Source of the DNA: UBA3537 sp049889395 | GTDB lineage: Bacteria; Bacteroidota; Bacteroidia; Flavobacteriales; Flavobacteriaceae | Direction: 5' to 3' | Assembly: GCA_049889395.1 (NCBI GenBank) | Contig: JBMHDM010000027.1 | Span: 1-30,771 of the forward strand | Length of the DNA stretch: 30,771 bases | Part shown: in pieces, positions 1 through 7,684 of the stretch | Layout of the letters: every line of letters begins with the position of its first letter | Position numbering within the stretch: the first letter of the stretch is position 1 | The notes under the pieces: generated by a model | Told to the model about the DNA's origin: nothing | The model's input: only the letters and a program-made list of their open reading frames with translations | Databases searched by the model: none | Made by a program: the position numbers and the translations under genes

Positions 1-434
1 GGATTAACAACATATACTTTACCTAAACTTTTCCGGTAATGCAACTTGCCATAATAAAGTAAATTTAAATTAACTAAAGCATTAAGCTTAATTTTCGTTG
101 ATTGTTCTGATTCACCTATTAACCTTCCAGCTTTTTTAGCGGTCATTGGAGAATCATCTTCATCCATGCAAATATGAGTTTCAGTTTGAATATAAGTTAA
201 GATTGATATTAGTAAGGCTATTTCAACTTGTCTAAGCTTATTGACCAAAATTTGAACTTTATCAATATCAATTATAAGGTAGTTAGTATAATTAACAGAG
301 ACTTTGTTAGTTTTTTTTCCTGCAGTCAAAGTTTGACCACTAATATCAATTATTTCACCACTGCCACAGTCAGCAATTTCATTGCCTGATGGATTGATTT
401 TTTTATTTTTATAAATTGGAATAATTTGTGCCAT
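1..434 (-). CDS. Partial winged-helix-like protein, C-terminus outside window
   Basis: The frame is open from an ATG at 434 down to base 1, so at least 144 residues are encoded and the C-terminus lies beyond the window. I do not recognise a specific family. From about residue 70 the sequence has the rhythm of a helix-turn-helix or winged-helix domain: a hydrophobic helix, then a segment like KKAGRLIGES, then a recognition-like helix and a short beta wing ending in Tyr-Val-Val-Asn. Plasmid replication initiators of the RepL/RepA kind and MarR-like regulators look like this, but that is inference from pattern only. The two palindromes just upstream (439-486) fit a DNA-binding protein that controls its own gene. 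A role in replication or regulation of a mobile element is possible but unproven. Confidence 0.55.
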   Translation of the reverse strand, partial: MAQIIPIYKNKKINPSGNEIADCGSGEIIDISGQTLTAGKKTNKVSVNYTNYLIIDIDKVQILVNKLRQVEIALLISILTYIQTETHICMDEDDSPMTAKKAGRLIGESEQSTKIKLNALVNLNLLYYGKLHYRKSLGKVYVVN

Positions 435-438
435 AATT

Positions 439-488
439 GAATTATATTATTCAAAATTTTTGCTAAAATGAATTATATCATTCATTTT
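439..488. promoter_or_regulatory. Pair of matching palindromes, candidate operator
   Basis: Two near-identical palindromes of the form GAATnATATnATTC lie at 439-452 and 470-483. The second extends symmetrically outward to about 465-488, and the first to about 437-454. Their starts are 31 bp apart, about three helical turns, so a dimeric repressor could bind both on one DNA face. They begin only 4 bp upstream of the start codon of the minus-strand gene at 434. No regulator binding has been shown; this is read from symmetry, repetition and position. Confidence 0.5.
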
Positions 489-500
489 TAATATTTAACT

Positions 501-515
501 TATTGATTATCAATA
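501..515. repeat. Inverted repeat TATTG-ATTAT-CAATA
   Basis: Perfect 5-bp arms flank a 5-nt centre. The same 15-mer with one base change (TATTGTTTATCAATA) occurs at 2116-2130 upstream of the PLD-helicase operon. It lies between the 199-residue gene and the partial gene at the left edge. Confidence 0.4.
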
Positions 516-566
516 CTTAATTAAAATTTTCTTTAAATAATAAGCAATTTACATATTTTATTTCTA

Positions 567-1166
567 TTATCCAACCGCATTACACACTGGAGGTGGCTTA
601 ACATAGTCATATTCAAAGTTCTTCCCATTCCATATTGCTAGACAAGTTTCTTGCCTAAGAACATCACCTTGATTCCAATAGTGTCCAACTAGCTCTTCTA
701 TGACTTCTTCAATTAACACTATTTCTCCAACCTTCAAATCAGTTGGTAATAGATAAGTGGCAAATGGGAGGTTCGTTTTAAGTTTACCCTTTGGATAAAT
801 TGTAAAATTTGAGCGGCCGGCCCTTGAAATACTCCTGTAATCCCCTGAAGTACTAATTTTACCTGTTTCTGGGTCCGTAATTACAATAAGTTTACAAGAA
901 ACCTCAGGGTTTTCTTTGTAGCTCACAAAGTGAAGTTTAAAACCATTATCAATTGCTTGATTCATATCATCAATAGTCCATGCTGTTTGGATTATTCTTG
1001 CGTTATCATAGTCTGCTCCTTTGAACTTTTTATTCATCTCTGCTCTTTTAACCTCATATTCCTTTATTTCTTTGTTTAGTTTTCTGTTTGCAGTGGAATA
1101 GGAATCCAACTTTTTGAGCAATTTGAGAATAATAATTTTACTCTTAAACTTTATATAATTAAACAT
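567..1166 (-). CDS. Hypothetical protein, 199 aa
   Basis: No named family is recognised. The first roughly 50 residues are highly basic and helical (many Lys/Arg/Glu), without a convincing signal peptide. Residues from about 60 onward look like a compact mixed alpha/beta domain with an ISTSGDYRSISRAGRSN segment and a distinctive C-terminal part containing HYWNQGDVLRQETC and a Trp-Asn-Gly-Lys turn, ending in a Pro-rich tail. It is the last gene of a minus-strand run of five small genes; its start overlaps the end of the preceding gene by 8 bp, which suggests translational coupling. Probably accessory island cargo. Existence as a gene is well supported by composition and coupling; function is unknown. 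Confidence 0.7.
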   Translation of the reverse strand: MFNYIKFKSKIIILKLLKKLDSYSTANRKLNKEIKEYEVKRAEMNKKFKGADYDNARIIQTAWTIDDMNQAIDNGFKLHFVSYKENPEVSCKLIVITDPETGKISTSGDYRSISRAGRSNFTIYPKGKLKTNLPFATYLLPTDLKVGEIVLIEEVIEELVGHYWNQGDVLRQETCLAIWNGKNFEYDYVKPPPVCNAVG

Positions 1167-1401
1167 TGTAAATAAAATTAGAGGTTAACAAATCAACTTT
1201 TAAACAGGCATCTGGATTCTGTTTTACAAAATCTAAAACTTCTTGATCACTCATTTTTGAAGTATCATGTACTGTTTTAGAACAAGATTCACAATACCCG
1301 TTGTTTAGCTTATTCCATTCCTTAAAAAGTGGACAATACAGCTCTTTTATAAGATCTCCTTTATCCGTAAAAAGCTGTGTGGTAATAGGATTATATTTCA
1401 T
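1159..1401 (-). CDS. Small CxxC protein, 80 aa, Bacteroidota surface-protein N-domain-like
   Basis: This 80-residue protein contains a Cys-x-x-Cys-x-Lys-x-Val-x-Asp pattern (residues about 38-46) followed by Met-Ser-Asp-Gln-Glu-Val and a later Pro-Asp-Ala-Cys. The same spacing is familiar from the N-terminal domain of many Bacteroidota proteins that read roughly 'FCxxCxKxVxDFTxMSDxE...CG', where the cysteines probably bind metal. Here that module stands almost alone. It is the fourth gene in the five-gene run, 4 bp after the 63-residue gene and overlapping the 199-residue gene. The domain resemblance is from memory of the pattern and is moderate; no role is known. Confidence 0.65.
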   Translation of the reverse strand: MKYNPITTQLFTDKGDLIKELYCPLFKEWNKLNNGYCESCSKTVHDTSKMSDQEVLDFVKQNPDACLKVDLLTSNFIYNV

Positions 1402-1405
1402 TTTT

Positions 1406-1597
1406 TTAAATTATTGGTTCTAGTTTAAATCTATATGCTTTTTTAAAGTCTTCTTTAGAAGTTCTTACCACAAGATGGGTCATTGAAAGCCACTCGTGCA
1501 CATCACAATCTACCCAGTCCTTTAATTCTATAAACCTAAGCGTAGGCCCCCATGGACAAGGTATGGCTATCCTGATGTCTTTAGTTTCTTCTTTCAT
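1406..1597 (-). CDS. Hypothetical protein, 63 aa
   Basis: A small soluble protein with no recognised family. It has a Pro-Cys-Pro-Trp-Gly-Pro stretch near residue 13, an acidic WVDCDVHEWL segment in the middle, and a basic C-terminal third. There is no signal peptide or membrane segment. Its start codon overlaps the stop of the upstream 66-residue gene by 4 bp (ATGA), which supports a real, co-translated gene despite the short length. Confidence 0.55.
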   Translation of the reverse strand: MKEETKDIRIAIPCPWGPTLRFIELKDWVDCDVHEWLSMTHLVVRTSKEDFKKAYRFKLEPII

Positions 1598-1794
1598 ATT
1601 ACTTTTTTTGAAATTAATTCAACTTTAAAATTATCTAGCTTTTTAGGCTTATTTGGATTATTAAAAGGAGATCTAGCATGTATTTGCTCTGCGCACATAT
1701 GAATTATAGCTGCAGTAGTATACATGCCAATAGGGAACCCATGCTGATCAAATGTCACTTTAAAGACAAGCTCCCCACTAAGTTTAGCACTCAT
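1594..1794 (-). CDS. Hypothetical protein, 66 aa
   Basis: A soluble 66-residue protein of unknown family. The N-terminal half looks like a small beta-hairpin (ELVFKVTFDQHG) followed by a helix with two His and one Cys; the C-terminal half is Lys/Asn/Pro rich. It overlaps both neighbours by 4 bp, the preceding 45-residue gene and the following 63-residue gene, a pattern typical of tightly coupled bacterial operons. No function can be assigned. Confidence 0.55.
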   Translation of the reverse strand: MSAKLSGELVFKVTFDQHGFPIGMYTTAAIIHMCAEQIHARSPFNNPNKPKKLDNFKVELISKKVI

Positions 1795-1928
1795 TCCTCT
1801 TCATCATTTGGGCTACCATAGCGGTCTGCCATCATTTGACGATAAAGCTCTAAGCTTTCTAAATCAATAAGATTAAAAATAGATTCTTCTTTGAAGAATT
1901 TAACTTGAATTTGTTTTGTTTTTTTCAT
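1791..1928 (-). CDS. Very small protein, 45 aa, first gene of the five-gene operon
   Basis: An ATG at 1928 opens a 45-codon frame that starts MKKTKQIQVKFF, continues through an amphipathic helix and ends in an acidic NDEEE tail. The stop overlaps the start of the next gene (1794) by 4 bp, the same ATGA coupling seen further down the operon, which is the main reason to accept so short a gene. A perfect 13-bp palindrome (1927-1939) overlaps the start codon. No family is recognised. Confidence 0.5.
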   Translation of the reverse strand: MKKTKQIQVKFFKEESIFNLIDLESLELYRQMMADRYGSPNDEEE

Positions 1929-1939
1929 TGTATTACAAT
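1927..1939. promoter_or_regulatory. Palindrome ATTGTA-T-TACAAT over operon start
   Basis: A perfect 6-bp inverted repeat around a single central base overlaps the start codon of the 45-residue gene. Its position would let a bound protein block transcription or translation of the five-gene run. No regulator is identified. Confidence 0.35.
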
Positions 1940-1974
1940 TTAAGTTTAACATAAATTGCAACAAGAAAGGATGT

Positions 1975-2075
1975 GGATGACTCGTTTGTTTGGAGGGCCT
2001 CCCGCATTCTAAACCACCGTGCTACGAGTGAGCCGGTTGGTACGCAACTAGTACGTTCTTGATGCTACATCAAAG
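1975..2075. other. Structured, GC-richer intergenic patch, possibly a tRNA-like remnant
   Basis: The gap between the small-gene operon and the helicase operon holds a locally GC-rich segment that contrasts with its AT-rich flanks. It has a 6-bp stem (ACTCGT 1980-1985 with ACGAGT 2024-2029) enclosing a GGAGG-G-CCTCC near-palindrome (1992-2002), and a separate TTGATG-CTA-CATCAA hairpin (2059-2073). Read on the minus strand, the middle resembles a tRNA D-arm (TAGCACGGTGGTTTAGAATGC), but no complete cloverleaf or T-arm can be folded. It could be a decayed tRNA, an attachment-site remnant or a small structured RNA; I cannot decide. Confidence 0.3.
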
Positions 2076-2111
2076 TTATTAAATAATTTGTCAACCCCAA
2101 TAATTATTTTA

Positions 2112-2134
2112 AATTTATTGTTTATCAATAAATT
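2112..2134. promoter_or_regulatory. Inverted repeat upstream of the helicase operon, candidate operator
   Basis: Perfect 9-bp arms AATTTATTG and CAATAAATT flank TTTAT, ending 37 bp before the helicase start codon. The core matches the repeat at 501-515 in 14 of 15 positions. No TAnnTTTG box is visible upstream of this operon, unlike most of the core genes, so this region may be controlled differently. A loosely sigma-70-like TTG (2118-2120) and TACAAT (2139-2144) pair overlaps the repeat. Confidence 0.4.
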
Positions 2135-2171
2135 AGATTACAATAACAATATTTCTAGAAAATTTTAATGC

Positions 2172-4496
2172 ATGGATTTATCCTCAATAGGAGAATTTAA
2201 AATAAAAAAGTCTAAGTTTATCAAAGGTGAGGTGTTGGACATATACTACCGCACTTTGTGTAATTCAAAAACTTGGGATCTAGCACTGGGATACTGGAGC
2301 TTAAGTGCATTAAAACTATTAGCTTATCCATTGTCAAAGTTTATAATTAACAATGAAGGAAAAATTAGACTCTATTGTAATGAAGCAATTTCAGAGAGAG
2401 ATTATCAACTGATGACCCAGTCAAATTACAATTTAGATCAAACAAGATTGTTTAAAGACTTGGTTAAAATGATAGAGGCATTAGAGGGGGGAAATAATGA
2501 TTTGTTTAATAATTGTATTTCCTATTTGATTCATAATGACCTTCTAGAAATTAAGGTATTGATTAAAAAGGAAAATACTAGAGGAATTTCACATCAAAAA
2601 AATAGTATTTTCTCTGACACACGCCAAAATACTGTTGTATTATCTGGCTCAGCTAATGCATCAGAACAAGCTTTTTTGTTTAATAGGGAAGACACCAATG
2701 CTTTTTGCTCCTTTTGGAATGAAGAATCAGTCACTAACAATATAAATGTTACTATTGATGAGTTTGAAAAGACATTCAGTGAAGGTGATGAAGAATGGAA
2801 AATTTATGAGATTGAATCCGAGGAGCTCAAAGAAAAATTAAATAAAATTGGATTTAGAAAAATTGATAAAAGTTCATTAGAAAATGAAGCTATTAAGCAT
2901 ATCAAAAAAAATTATAGGAATTTTTCAAAGGAGATTCAAAAAGAAATAAGTGATGAATTATTAGTTCTTAATAATGAACCTCATTTTCCAATTTTTAACG
3001 GAAAAATATCAAACCCTAGGGACTATCAAATAAAGGCCTATAATGAGTGGATTAATAATGATTTCAAAGGAATCTTTGCAATGGCCACTGGGACAGGAAA
3101 AACTTTGACATCTTTAAACGTATTGCTTGAGCAATATAAAACTAACGGCTATTACAATGCTATAATTTTAGTTCCTACTCAAATTTTAGTTAACCAGTGG
3201 GTAGACGAGTGTAAAAAATTTAATTTCAAAAATATATTTACTACTTATAACTCTAACTGGACTAGCAGGTTAAAAGATATTTTATTAGATAAGCGTTTAG
3301 GAGTAAATTCCAACTTTATATTTATATCTACATATGCTTCATATAATGGAAATAAATTTCAGCAGATTCTTAATAATTTCAAATGCACAAGTACAATCTT
3401 AATAGCAGATGAAGCTCACAATTTAGGAACCAAAAGATCAATTAGTAACTATCTTCATGGAATAAAAAAAAGAATTGGACTTTCAGCAACTCCCAATAGA
3501 AATTTTGATGAATCGGGGACCAATGAAATTGAGAAGTATTTCAACTCATTCTCCCCAAATCATACATTTTGCTTTTCAATGATTGATGCCATCAAGAATA
3601 AATATTTAACCCCATATTATTATTACCCTAAATTCATAAAATTGAATGAACCTGAAATGGAAGCTTATGCTAAATATTCTGAAAGGCTTCTTAAATTTTT
3701 TGATTTTGAAAAAGGCACATATCGTGAAGAAGCGTCAAATCTATTGATTCAAAGAAAAAGAATAATTCATCAAGCAGCTAACAAAAAACTCAAATTGTTA
3801 GAAATTTTAAATGATATAAACGATGAAGATTTTAAACATACTATAGTTTATGTCCCTGAGGGATTTGAACCAGACTATTCTGAAAATGACAGCTCAACTC
3901 TAGATGAAGAGGATTTAAGAATTATTGATGATTACAACTCCACTATAAAATCATTAGGTATTAGAACTCATCAAGTGATTGGTGGTATGGGTATTAATGA
4001 AAGAAAAAAAATATTAGATCAATTTGATAAAGGACTGATTCAAGTGCTTACAGCCATGAAAACCTTGGACGAAGGTGTTGATATTCCAGCAACAAAATGT
4101 GCTATATTCTGTGCAAGTACAGGAAACCCCAGACAATTTATCCAAAGAAGAGGAAGAATTTTAAGAAGATCTAAAGGTAAAGATCTTGCAACTGTGTATG
4201 ATTTAATTGTAGAGCCAAATGATCCATCATTTTGGGACTATTACCCTAAGGACAAGAAAGAAAAACTTCAAAAAATGGAAATTAACATTTTTAGAAATGA
4301 ATTGAACAGAGTTGCCAATTTTTTATATGCTTGCAAGAATTTGCCAGATTTACATTTAAGAGAAAATGAGGATATAAGTAAACTTATTGATCTAACCGAG
4401 TTATATAATTTAGATATATTTGAACTTATAAATGACTTAATAGAAGCTGATACAAAATTTACAGAAAATGAAAACATACCAAAAAAGGATATTTGA
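2172..4496 (+). CDS. PLD-nuclease/SF2-helicase fusion, Dnd-associated restriction enzyme candidate
   Basis: A 774-residue protein in two parts. The N-terminal third carries a phospholipase-D-type nuclease half-site: H141-x-K143, D149, then Gly-Ser-x-Asn at 159-162. From about residue 280 it is a superfamily 2 helicase/translocase: Q-motif-like PRDYQIKAY, Walker A ATGTGKT (305-311), DEAH (413-416), SAT (438-440), a motif V around TLDEGVDIP and motif VI QRRGRILRR (about 658-666). PLD-helicase fusions are used as ATP-driven DNA-cutting enzymes in restriction systems, and a helicase family annotated as a phosphorothioation-system restriction enzyme is known to track dnd genes. Position opposite dndCDE supports that role by inference. 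The 68-residue gene starts inside its 3' end. Whether it cuts unmodified DNA is untested. Confidence 0.8.
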   Translation: MDLSSIGEFKIKKSKFIKGEVLDIYYRTLCNSKTWDLALGYWSLSALKLLAYPLSKFIINNEGKIRLYCNEAISERDYQLMTQSNYNLDQTRLFKDLVKMIEALEGGNNDLFNNCISYLIHNDLLEIKVLIKKENTRGISHQKNSIFSDTRQNTVVLSGSANASEQAFLFNREDTNAFCSFWNEESVTNNINVTIDEFEKTFSEGDEEWKIYEIESEELKEKLNKIGFRKIDKSSLENEAIKHIKKNYRNFSKEIQKEISDELLVLNNEPHFPIFNGKISNPRDYQIKAYNEWINNDFKGIFAMATGTGKTLTSLNVLLEQYKTNGYYNAIILVPTQILVNQWVDECKKFNFKNIFTTYNSNWTSRLKDILLDKRLGVNSNFIFISTYASYNGNKFQQILNNFKCTSTILIADEAHNLGTKRSISNYLHGIKKRIGLSATPNRNFDESGTNEIEKYFNSFSPNHTFCFSMIDAIKNKYLTPYYYYPKFIKLNEPEMEAYAKYSERLLKFFDFEKGTYREEASNLLIQRKRIIHQAANKKLKLLEILNDINDEDFKHTIVYVPEGFEPDYSENDSSTLDEEDLRIIDDYNSTIKSLGIRTHQVIGGMGINERKKILDQFDKGLIQVLTAMKTLDEGVDIPATKCAIFCASTGNPRQFIQRRGRILRRSKGKDLATVYDLIVEPNDPSFWDYYPKDKKEKLQKMEINIFRNELNRVANFLYACKNLPDLHLRENEDISKLIDLTELYNLDIFELINDLIEADTKFTENENIPKKDI

Positions 4497-4674
4497 ATCT
4501 TTTAATAAACTAACTGAAGAATTAAACCACAAAGAATTAGAAAAAGAAGTTTTCAATAGCTTACTGGAAACCGTTATTGATTTAGCGGTAAAGGAAGATA
4601 GAAATGAAAGTATTGATTCAAATATTAAAGCACAATCAAACAATTTTATTGATTCACTAAATAACTCTAAATAA
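4468..4674 (+). CDS. Small helical protein, 68 aa, between helicase and ATPase genes
   Basis: The gene starts 29 bp inside the end of the helicase gene and stops 2 bp before the ATPase gene, so it is embedded in the operon. The product is highly charged and predicted by eye to be almost entirely helical, with no membrane segment or cysteine. No family is recognised. The tight packing argues that it is real and may be a small subunit or adaptor of the helicase/ATPase pair. Confidence 0.6.
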   Translation: MKTYQKRIFESFNKLTEELNHKELEKEVFNSLLETVIDLAVKEDRNESIDSNIKAQSNNFIDSLNNSK

Positions 4675-4676
4675 CA

Positions 4677-6800
4677 ATGAGAATTAACAAAATTAAACTC
4701 ACCAACTTCAAGTCTTATTATGGTGAACAAGAATTTAATTTTAGTAAAGGACTAAATATAATTTCAGGTAAAATTGGCACAGGAAAAACTAGTCTATACG
4801 AAGCATTCCAATGGATACTATTGAATAATGTGTCTGATTCTTCCTCTATAGATGAAGATTTTATTTTGAATAAAAAGTTTGAATTTGAATCATTAAAATC
4901 AAAATCTCCTGAAATTCATGCTAAAATTGAACTAGAGGTCATTGTGGAAAGCGAGAACAAGAACAACATTACATATCAAATTTCTAAAACAAACGTATAT
5001 TTACTAAATAAGGATTCATATATATTTTCAGAAACTAATACACTTATAAGTTATGATGAGCCGAGAACAGGAAATGCTAAGCTCATTGATGATTTCAGAG
5101 AAGTAGAGGCAAAGTTAGATGAACTTTTCCCTGAAAAACTTAGGCGTTATTTACTATTTAAGGGTGAAACATTAAATCAATTAATAGACTTTTCTAATCC
5201 TGTAACATTAGAGAAAGCTGTTAAGCATATTTCTCATTTACCTTTATTCACCAGGATGACTAGGATTATTAATCAACTAATAAATCAAACTGACAGAAAA
5301 TATCGGAATAAACTTCAAGCTAATGCAAGGGATCAAAGGAAGTTTTCAAAATTAAATAGTGATCTAGAATCTAAAGAAAAGGAAAAAGAGGATTACGAAA
5401 AGAAATTTAATAAGGCAGTTGAAGACCTTGAAAAGTTAGAAATAAAAGAAAAAGAATACACTGAAAAACTGAGCTTTATAGCTGGCTTCCCTGATTTAAA
5501 AGAGGAAGAATCAAGATTAAAGTACAAAAAAAGTAAAGCTTTTGATCAGTTAGAGGAGCTGGATAAACTTGGTAAGCAAAAGTTTATTAATAAATGGATA
5601 TTAGCAAAAGGGCATCCTTTACTTGATGCTGCTGATGTTGAATTAAGGAAGTTTATTCAATGGAGGCTAGATCAAATAGCAAAAAATAAAAATCAACTTG
5701 AACTTGGTGTTCCTGGTGACCATTTAATCAATAAAATGATAAATGAAAAAATGTGTTTGATATGTGGTACCAAGGAAAAGGATAAACCTGACTTATTAGA
5801 GGTTCTGAAAACACATTTAGATGTAAATAAGGAGTTTAAAAATGTTCTTTCTGATGAAATAGAAGATTTGAATGATAAAGTAAAAGATATTGTACGCAAT
5901 ATTTCATTCATAAAGAACACCACCTCAAACGTTATTGACGATCTACAAAAACATATAAAAAATTCTAGAGATATAGAATCAGAGAGAACAAATTATGTAG
6001 AGGCTCTTAATAAAATACAGGAAAAAATTGATAATCTTGTTAAAGAAAAGGGGTATCAAATATTACAACTAGACCCAAAAGCCATTACTAATGCTTTAAG
6101 TAGATTGAGAGATGACAAAAAGACAATTAATAACCAGAAGGTGTTTTATGACAGAAAAGACACTGACCTAAAAAATGAAATCAGAAAATTAAAAAAAGAT
6201 CTTGTTAGTTTGTCTGGGATACAGGATGAAAGTATTGAGAATATGCCAGAGAAGAAAGCTTTGAACTACTTAGAAGCAGTAAAGAATATAATAGAAAAGA
6301 AAGTAAAGCTAGAAAAAATAGATCTCATTAATAAAATTGAAAAAGAAGCTAATAAGATTCAAAAGAATATTATAGAGCAATCAATAGATAATGAAATAAT
6401 AGTTTTATATGTAAATATTGATAAAGATGATTATTCTATATCTTTTGTAGACAAAGATGGTAATCCAAATCCTGGTCATGGAGCTCAAGAGACATTAGCA
6501 AAAATGTCTTTAATTAGTTCAGTATTAAAACTATCTAATGAATATAAGCAAGAAAGCTACCCCTTTGTAGTAGATGCCCCGGCGTCAAATTTTGATGATA
6601 CAATTACTAAACCTTTTATAAAATCAGTTTCAGATAACTTTTCTCAAGGAATTGTAATTTTAAAAGACATTTATTTAGAAATTGATAACTACAAAAAAGA
6701 GAGCTTCACAAATACTATCTACTCAATTGAAAAAATTTCTGATGGTAAAGAAGAGTCAACCATAACAAATAACTATTCAAAAATTAAACATATAAAATAA
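4677..6800 (+). CDS. SMC/Rad50-like ATPase with central CxxC (zinc-hook-like)
   Basis: A 707-residue protein with split ABC-type ATPase halves joined by long coiled coils. The N-terminal Walker A is GKIGTGKT (31-38). Lys/Glu-rich coiled coil runs from about residue 215 to 600 and is broken in the middle by MCLICG, with C360-x-x-C363 almost exactly at mid-length, as in the zinc hook of Rad50/SbcC. The C-terminal lobe has a variant signature, GHGAQETLAK, and a Walker B FVVDAPASNFDD where the usual catalytic Glu is replaced by Ala, similar to the DxP form seen in DndD-type proteins. Such ATPases sense or remodel DNA for a partner nuclease. The next gene starts on its last base, so the four plus-strand genes form one operon. 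Confidence 0.8.
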   Translation: MRINKIKLTNFKSYYGEQEFNFSKGLNIISGKIGTGKTSLYEAFQWILLNNVSDSSSIDEDFILNKKFEFESLKSKSPEIHAKIELEVIVESENKNNITYQISKTNVYLLNKDSYIFSETNTLISYDEPRTGNAKLIDDFREVEAKLDELFPEKLRRYLLFKGETLNQLIDFSNPVTLEKAVKHISHLPLFTRMTRIINQLINQTDRKYRNKLQANARDQRKFSKLNSDLESKEKEKEDYEKKFNKAVEDLEKLEIKEKEYTEKLSFIAGFPDLKEEESRLKYKKSKAFDQLEELDKLGKQKFINKWILAKGHPLLDAADVELRKFIQWRLDQIAKNKNQLELGVPGDHLINKMINEKMCLICGTKEKDKPDLLEVLKTHLDVNKEFKNVLSDEIEDLNDKVKDIVRNISFIKNTTSNVIDDLQKHIKNSRDIESERTNYVEALNKIQEKIDNLVKEKGYQILQLDPKAITNALSRLRDDKKTINNQKVFYDRKDTDLKNEIRKLKKDLVSLSGIQDESIENMPEKKALNYLEAVKNIIEKKVKLEKIDLINKIEKEANKIQKNIIEQSIDNEIIVLYVNIDKDDYSISFVDKDGNPNPGHGAQETLAKMSLISSVLKLSNEYKQESYPFVVDAPASNFDDTITKPFIKSVSDNFSQGIVILKDIYLEIDNYKKESFTNTIYSIEKISDGKEESTITNNYSKIKHIK

Positions 6801-7255
6801 TGTCAACGGTTTACATGGATATACAAAACATCTCACCAAAAATTGAGATGTATGATTATGAAAACATTGTAGCTAAATTTGCAGTTAGCGAAGGTGTTAA
6901 AGAGAAAGACAGCACAAAATTTTTTAAACAACAATGGATGCCTTTTGCGTGGGCAGCTACAATTGGTTTTGTAGAAAATGTTAGAAAACCACTAGAAGGT
7001 GAGTTAAAGAGGGACACATTTAAATACTCAACAATAAATAGTAATGGTGAGAGGATATTTCAATCTCTAATTTTATATACCGTTGCAATTGAAGGATATG
7101 AAATTCTAAATGATAGTAGTAAAATTAACAAAACTATTGAAGAATTTGCAAATGGAGGTTTTGAAATAATTCATGATAAAATTTCTACAACTCCTAATTA
7201 TTTTAACCACCCTAATGACTATATCAACTTTTTACTTGATTGGATTTCAGATTAG
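6800..7255 (+). CDS. Dnd-system-associated small protein candidate, 151 aa
   Basis: Its ATG begins on the last base of the ATPase gene stop (TAATG), indicating coupled translation. The 151-residue product is soluble, with a conserved-looking core (WMPFAWAATIGFVENVRKPL) followed by FKYSTINSNGERIFQSL and a C-terminal FLLDWISD. The pattern of an aromatic helix reading 'FAWAA.xGF' then 'R.PL' resembles small proteins catalogued as dnd-associated, but I assign this only tentatively. It ends 12 bp from the stop of dndE on the other strand, so the two operons meet tail to tail with no obvious terminator between them. Confidence 0.6.
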   Translation: MSTVYMDIQNISPKIEMYDYENIVAKFAVSEGVKEKDSTKFFKQQWMPFAWAATIGFVENVRKPLEGELKRDTFKYSTINSNGERIFQSLILYTVAIEGYEILNDSSKINKTIEEFANGGFEIIHDKISTTPNYFNHPNDYINFLLDWISD

Positions 7256-7267
7256 AGTAAATACTAT

Positions 7268-7684
7268 TTAAGAAATTAAACTTAAGCTAGATTCAACTTT
7301 TTTAATTAAAAAATCAAACCCATCCATATTGGTGTTATTGTTAAACTCTTTATTTATTAAACCTAATCCGTCATCAATATGCATCTTTATATATTTTGCT
7401 AAATCCTTTTCTGAAATATGTAAGTTATAATGCATAGCAACCATAGCTAAATAAATATCTGCGTAATCTCCAAAAAGAACCTTTGTTGAGTATTCCTTTC
7501 CGCCTGAGTTTTGTATTTCTGACAAATCAAGTTTTCTGTTTAAGGATAAAGAATGTGTTAAGGCAATCCTAGATATAATATTTTCTGTGCCAAGATTTAA
7601 TTTTCTTGTCAGTTGAGCCACTACCTCTCTATTTTCCTTACTTGTTTTAATGTGCGTAAACATCTTTATCTTTTTTAAATTCAT
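7268..7684 (-). CDS. dndE: DNA sulfur modification protein DndE
   Basis: A 138-residue protein whose N-terminal half (TSKENREVVAQLTRKLNLG then NIISRIALTHSLSL) matches the DndE family, a small nicked-DNA-binding protein that completes the DndCDE modification complex. The middle GGKEYSTKVLFGDYADIYLAM and C-terminal helices also fit. The start at 7684 lies 38 bp inside dndD; a second in-frame ATG at 7663 would give a protein seven residues shorter with a 17-bp overlap, and the sequence does not decide between them. It is the last gene of the dndC-dndD-dndE operon. Confidence 0.85.
   Translation of the reverse strand: MNLKKIKMFTHIKTSKENREVVAQLTRKLNLGTENIISRIALTHSLSLNRKLDLSEIQNSGGKEYSTKVLFGDYADIYLAMVAMHYNLHISEKDLAKYIKMHIDDGLGLINKEFNNNTNMDGFDFLIKKVESSLSLIS

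Noticed and set aside
2172..7255. Classical DndFGH restriction genes
   Set aside because: Checked against the expected pattern; the four plus-strand proteins (PLD-helicase, small helical, CxxC SMC-like ATPase, 151 aa) do not match it by size or domain order.
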